Origin: an uncultured Verrucomicrobiae bacterium
GTDB taxonomy: Bacteria > Verrucomicrobiota > Verrucomicrobiia > Palsa-1439
NCBI GenBank assembly: GCA_937927265.1
Contig: CALBCO010000061.1
Coordinates: forward strand, 1 to 7,009
DNA length: 7,009 nucleotides
Direction of reading: 5' to 3'
Made by a program: the position numbers and the translations under genes. Below are positions 6,324-7,009 of this stretch, in pieces (position 1 is the stretch's first letter; every line of letters starts with the position of its first letter). The notes below the pieces were generated by a model. It was not told the origin of the DNA. It ran no database searches and saw nothing but the letters and a program-made list of their open reading frames with translations.

Positions 6324-6629
6324 TCAGCAGACGGCCATCTTCACCACATCTACCAGTGATTTGCCTTGTTTCTTTTTGTGGGGCAGCGTGGGAACATCCA
6401 TTTCGGCCAAGACCCGCACCGGCGTCTGCATTAGCTCGTACTCGGCCTGCAACCAGTCATCCACATCATGACCGTGTTGGCAGCCGCGTTGTAAATAGAG
6501 CTGATAGGCCCGCGCCATGATTTCTTCCCGACTCGGCCGTCGCAGCACGACTTTCGATTGTAGCTTCGCACCCATTCGCTTGCCTTTAGAATGCACCAAC
6601 TCGTCGCCTGGTGCAACACTGTTTTTCAT
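6324..6629 (-). CDS. DUF2934 domain protein
   Basis: A 101-residue soluble protein. Residues about 33-68 match the DUF2934 pattern: an acidic/arginine helix (SREEIMARAYQLY), a Gly/His turn (RGCQHGHD) and the DDWLQAEYEL helix. The function of this family is unknown. Its members are small proteins, or tails of larger ones, in various Gram-negative bacteria. The N-terminal 30 residues are basic. The C-terminus (about 84-101) has a KKKQGK cluster and ends in a short hydrophobic segment. Met19 (6575) is an alternative start that would still keep the whole domain. The gene is followed after 15 bases by the small membrane protein, and faces the SulP gene divergently with only a few bases between the starts. 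No ribosome binding site is evident. Confidence 0.85.
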   Translation of the reverse strand: MKNSVAPGDELVHSKGKRMGAKLQSKVVLRRPSREEIMARAYQLYLQRGCQHGHDVDDWLQAEYELMQTPVRVLAEMDVPTLPHKKKQGKSLVDVVKMAVC

Positions 6630-6632
6630 TTT

Positions 6633-6637
6633 AGGTG
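6633..6637 (+). promoter_or_regulatory. Ribosome binding site favouring the 6644 start of SulP
   Basis: AGGTG at 6633-6637 ends six bases before ATG 6644 and matches the core of the anti-Shine-Dalgarno complement. The alternative ATG at 6668 has only a GC-rich run without such a motif before it. This is the best-looking site of its kind among the starts in the window. Confidence 0.4.
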
Positions 6638-6643
6638 TCGCAG

Positions 6644-7009
6644 ATGTGTGTTAGCGTCGGCGGCGCGATGCAACAATTGGGAACCAGGGCTGAATGGGAG
6701 CAATGGCTGCCGTTTCTCGCCACGTTCCGCGCCTATCGGCGCGAGAACATCCGGCCTGACTTGTTCGCGAGCTTGACGGTCACCCTGTTGGTGGTCCCGC
6801 AGGCAATCGCCTACGCAATGATTGCCGGCTTGCCTCCCTTGTATGGGTTATACGCCAGCATCGTCGTGACCATCCTGGCGGGGTTGTTTTGCCAAAGCGA
6901 ACTGGTGATTTGCGGTCCAACCAATGCCATTTCGCTGATGGTTGCCAGCACTTGGATGGTCACCACCGATCCGTCCGTGTGCGAGAATCCGATGCTGGCG
7001 GTCACGCTG
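6644..7009 (+). CDS. SulP family anion transporter (partial, N-terminal part)
   Basis: The first 122 codons of a gene that continues past the right edge. After a hydrophilic N-terminus (1-37) the frame reads into the conserved SulP/SLC26 beginning. This includes the first helix with VPQAIAYAMIAGLPPLYGLY (51-70), a second helix (about 72-84) and the GPTNAISLM motif (91-99), which corresponds to the substrate-site helix 3 region. The family moves sulfate, bicarbonate or other anions across the inner membrane by symport or exchange. Which anion is used here cannot be told, and the C-terminal STAS domain, if any, lies outside the window. I chose ATG 6644 because of the AGGTG upstream. ATG 6668 would remove eight residues (MCVSVGGA) and is equally compatible with the family. 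It is divergent from the DUF2934 gene. Confidence 0.9.
   Translation, partial: MCVSVGGAMQQLGTRAEWEQWLPFLATFRAYRRENIRPDLFASLTVTLLVVPQAIAYAMIAGLPPLYGLYASIVVTILAGLFCQSELVICGPTNAISLMVASTWMVTTDPSVCENPMLAVTL

Noticed and set aside
1..7009. CRISPR arrays, tRNA genes, insertion sequences, toxin-antitoxin or defence genes
   Set aside because: I looked for regularly spaced repeats, cloverleaf-like sequence, transposase motifs and known defence domains and saw none. The DEDD protein alone is not enough to call a defence system.

Overview
The window is ordinary chromosomal sequence of moderately high GC, dense in genes. It looks bacterial and Gram-negative-like. A member of the Verrucomicrobiota/PVC group is my best guess, for three reasons: a DUF2934 protein is present, most starts lack a clear Shine-Dalgarno sequence, and palindromic elements sit in the intergenic DNA. 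No rRNA or other marker gene is present to confirm this. I see no tRNA, rRNA, CRISPR array, transposase or phage gene.

Layout. Positions 1-525 hold no convincing gene. This stretch contains a polypyrimidine tract, two strong inverted-repeat elements (128-178 and 201-243) and a minus-strand frame that stays open to the left edge. Next come two plus-strand genes joined by a 4-base ATGA overlap: a DapB/2,4-diaminopentanoate-dehydrogenase-like NAD(P)-dependent oxidoreductase (526-1509) and a small DEDD-type exonuclease-fold protein (1506-2039). The second gene overlaps tail to tail, by 17 bases, with a minus-strand operon of two full-length ABC exporter half-transporters (5684 down to 2023). These are also joined by an ATGA overlap.

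The two half-transporters look like a classic asymmetric heterodimer. The upstream subunit has Asp where the Walker B catalytic Glu should be. The downstream subunit has an altered signature motif (LSLGQ). Together these would form one degenerate and one catalytically competent ATP site. Upstream of the operon is a gap of about 345 bases with no clear gene.

After the gap, a minus-strand pair encodes a 92-residue protein with two predicted membrane segments and a DUF2934 protein. Divergent from this pair, only 14 bases away, begins a SulP-family anion transporter that runs off the right edge. I found no clearly novel system. The most interesting items are the asymmetric transporter, the two structured intergenic repeats, the unusual pairing of oxidoreductase and nuclease, and the very tight divergent start at the SulP gene.
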